Source: Chitinophagaceae bacterium (GTDB taxonomy: Bacteria; Bacteroidota; Bacteroidia; Chitinophagales; Chitinophagaceae). Taken from it: DNA of 33,208 nucleotides. Shown piece by piece: positions 33,157-33,208 of the stretch. The notes beneath the pieces are model-generated. The model did not search any database. It was given only the letters and a program-made list of their open reading frames with translations, and was not told where the DNA came from. The position numbers were made by a program, and so were the translations under genes. The DNA lies in contig JAGQWM010000028.1 in assembly GCA_020437365.1 (NCBI GenBank), positions 1 through 33,208 of the forward strand. Direction: 5' to 3'. Position 1 is the first letter of the stretch. Every line of letters starts with the position of its first letter.

Positions 33157-33208
33157 GGACGTGTGTAAACGAATTATCATAAACGATCCGGGAAAGCCTC
33201 AAAAAACC

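Noticed and set aside
1..33208. CRISPR arrays, tRNA/rRNA genes, prophage, transposase or toxin-antitoxin modules
   Set aside because: Searched by eye on both strands; intergenic regions are short and none contains regular spacer-repeat units, cloverleaf-like sequence or such coding regions.

Overview
The window comes from the chromosome of a member of the Bacteroidota, most likely the Chitinophagaceae/Chitinophagales. The signs are a type IX secretion (T9SS) type B sorting domain, two TonB-dependent receptors with an N-terminal carboxypeptidase-D-like regulatory domain, a DUF2279 protein, AT-rich intergenic DNA and starts without Shine-Dalgarno sequences. It is mostly ordinary core and envelope gene content. 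I see no CRISPR array, tRNA, rRNA, prophage or transposase gene.

Layout. 1-4.4 kb: the 3' part of a dihydrolipoyl dehydrogenase gene with a strong terminator, a lipoprotein, holA, and a membrane-anchored coiled-coil protein ending at a bidirectional terminator. 4.4-9.0 kb: an orphan TonB-dependent receptor divergent from purC, then a tyrosine-rich lipoprotein. 9.2-19.0 kb: a long minus-strand run. Read in transcription order it holds a penicillin-acylase family hydrolase, a small membrane protein, the tRNA hydroxylase trhO, and then a probable haem-uptake operon. That operon consists of a small signal-peptide protein with a TTG start, a TonB receptor, and overlapping hmuT, hmuU and hmuV. 19.1-20.7 kb: the lemA-htpX pair. 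20.67-21.15 kb: a decayed four-helix-bundle (S23/avd-like) gene next to an array of 7-bp repeats, with a matching inverted copy on its other side. 21.15-26.7 kb: pcm, a large T9SS-secreted surface protein (choice-of-anchor L, SprB-like and Ig-like repeats), and a phosphohexomutase. 26.8-33.2 kb: a DUF2279 protein, a membrane 4Fe-4S protein, a small outer-membrane protein, a LysE-type exporter, an ATP-grasp enzyme, an HdrB-like CCG-domain protein and a conserved Bacteroidota protein.

How the genes work together. The receptor plus hmuTUV carries haem (inferred from the HmuT signature) across the outer membrane and then the inner membrane. The 4Fe-4S membrane protein and the CCG-domain protein look like the two halves of an HdrDE/HdrBC-like redox unit. 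Here they are separated by three unrelated genes, two of them on the opposite strand. The ATP-grasp and LysE genes are adjacent and co-directional, so they may form a synthesis-and-export pair.

The observation most worth a second look is the roughly 475-bp element between htpX and pcm. It contains a four-helix-bundle pseudogene with two in-frame TGA codons, flanked by inverted copies of a heptamer motif that exactly fill the convergent intergenic space. I found no convincing wholly new system.
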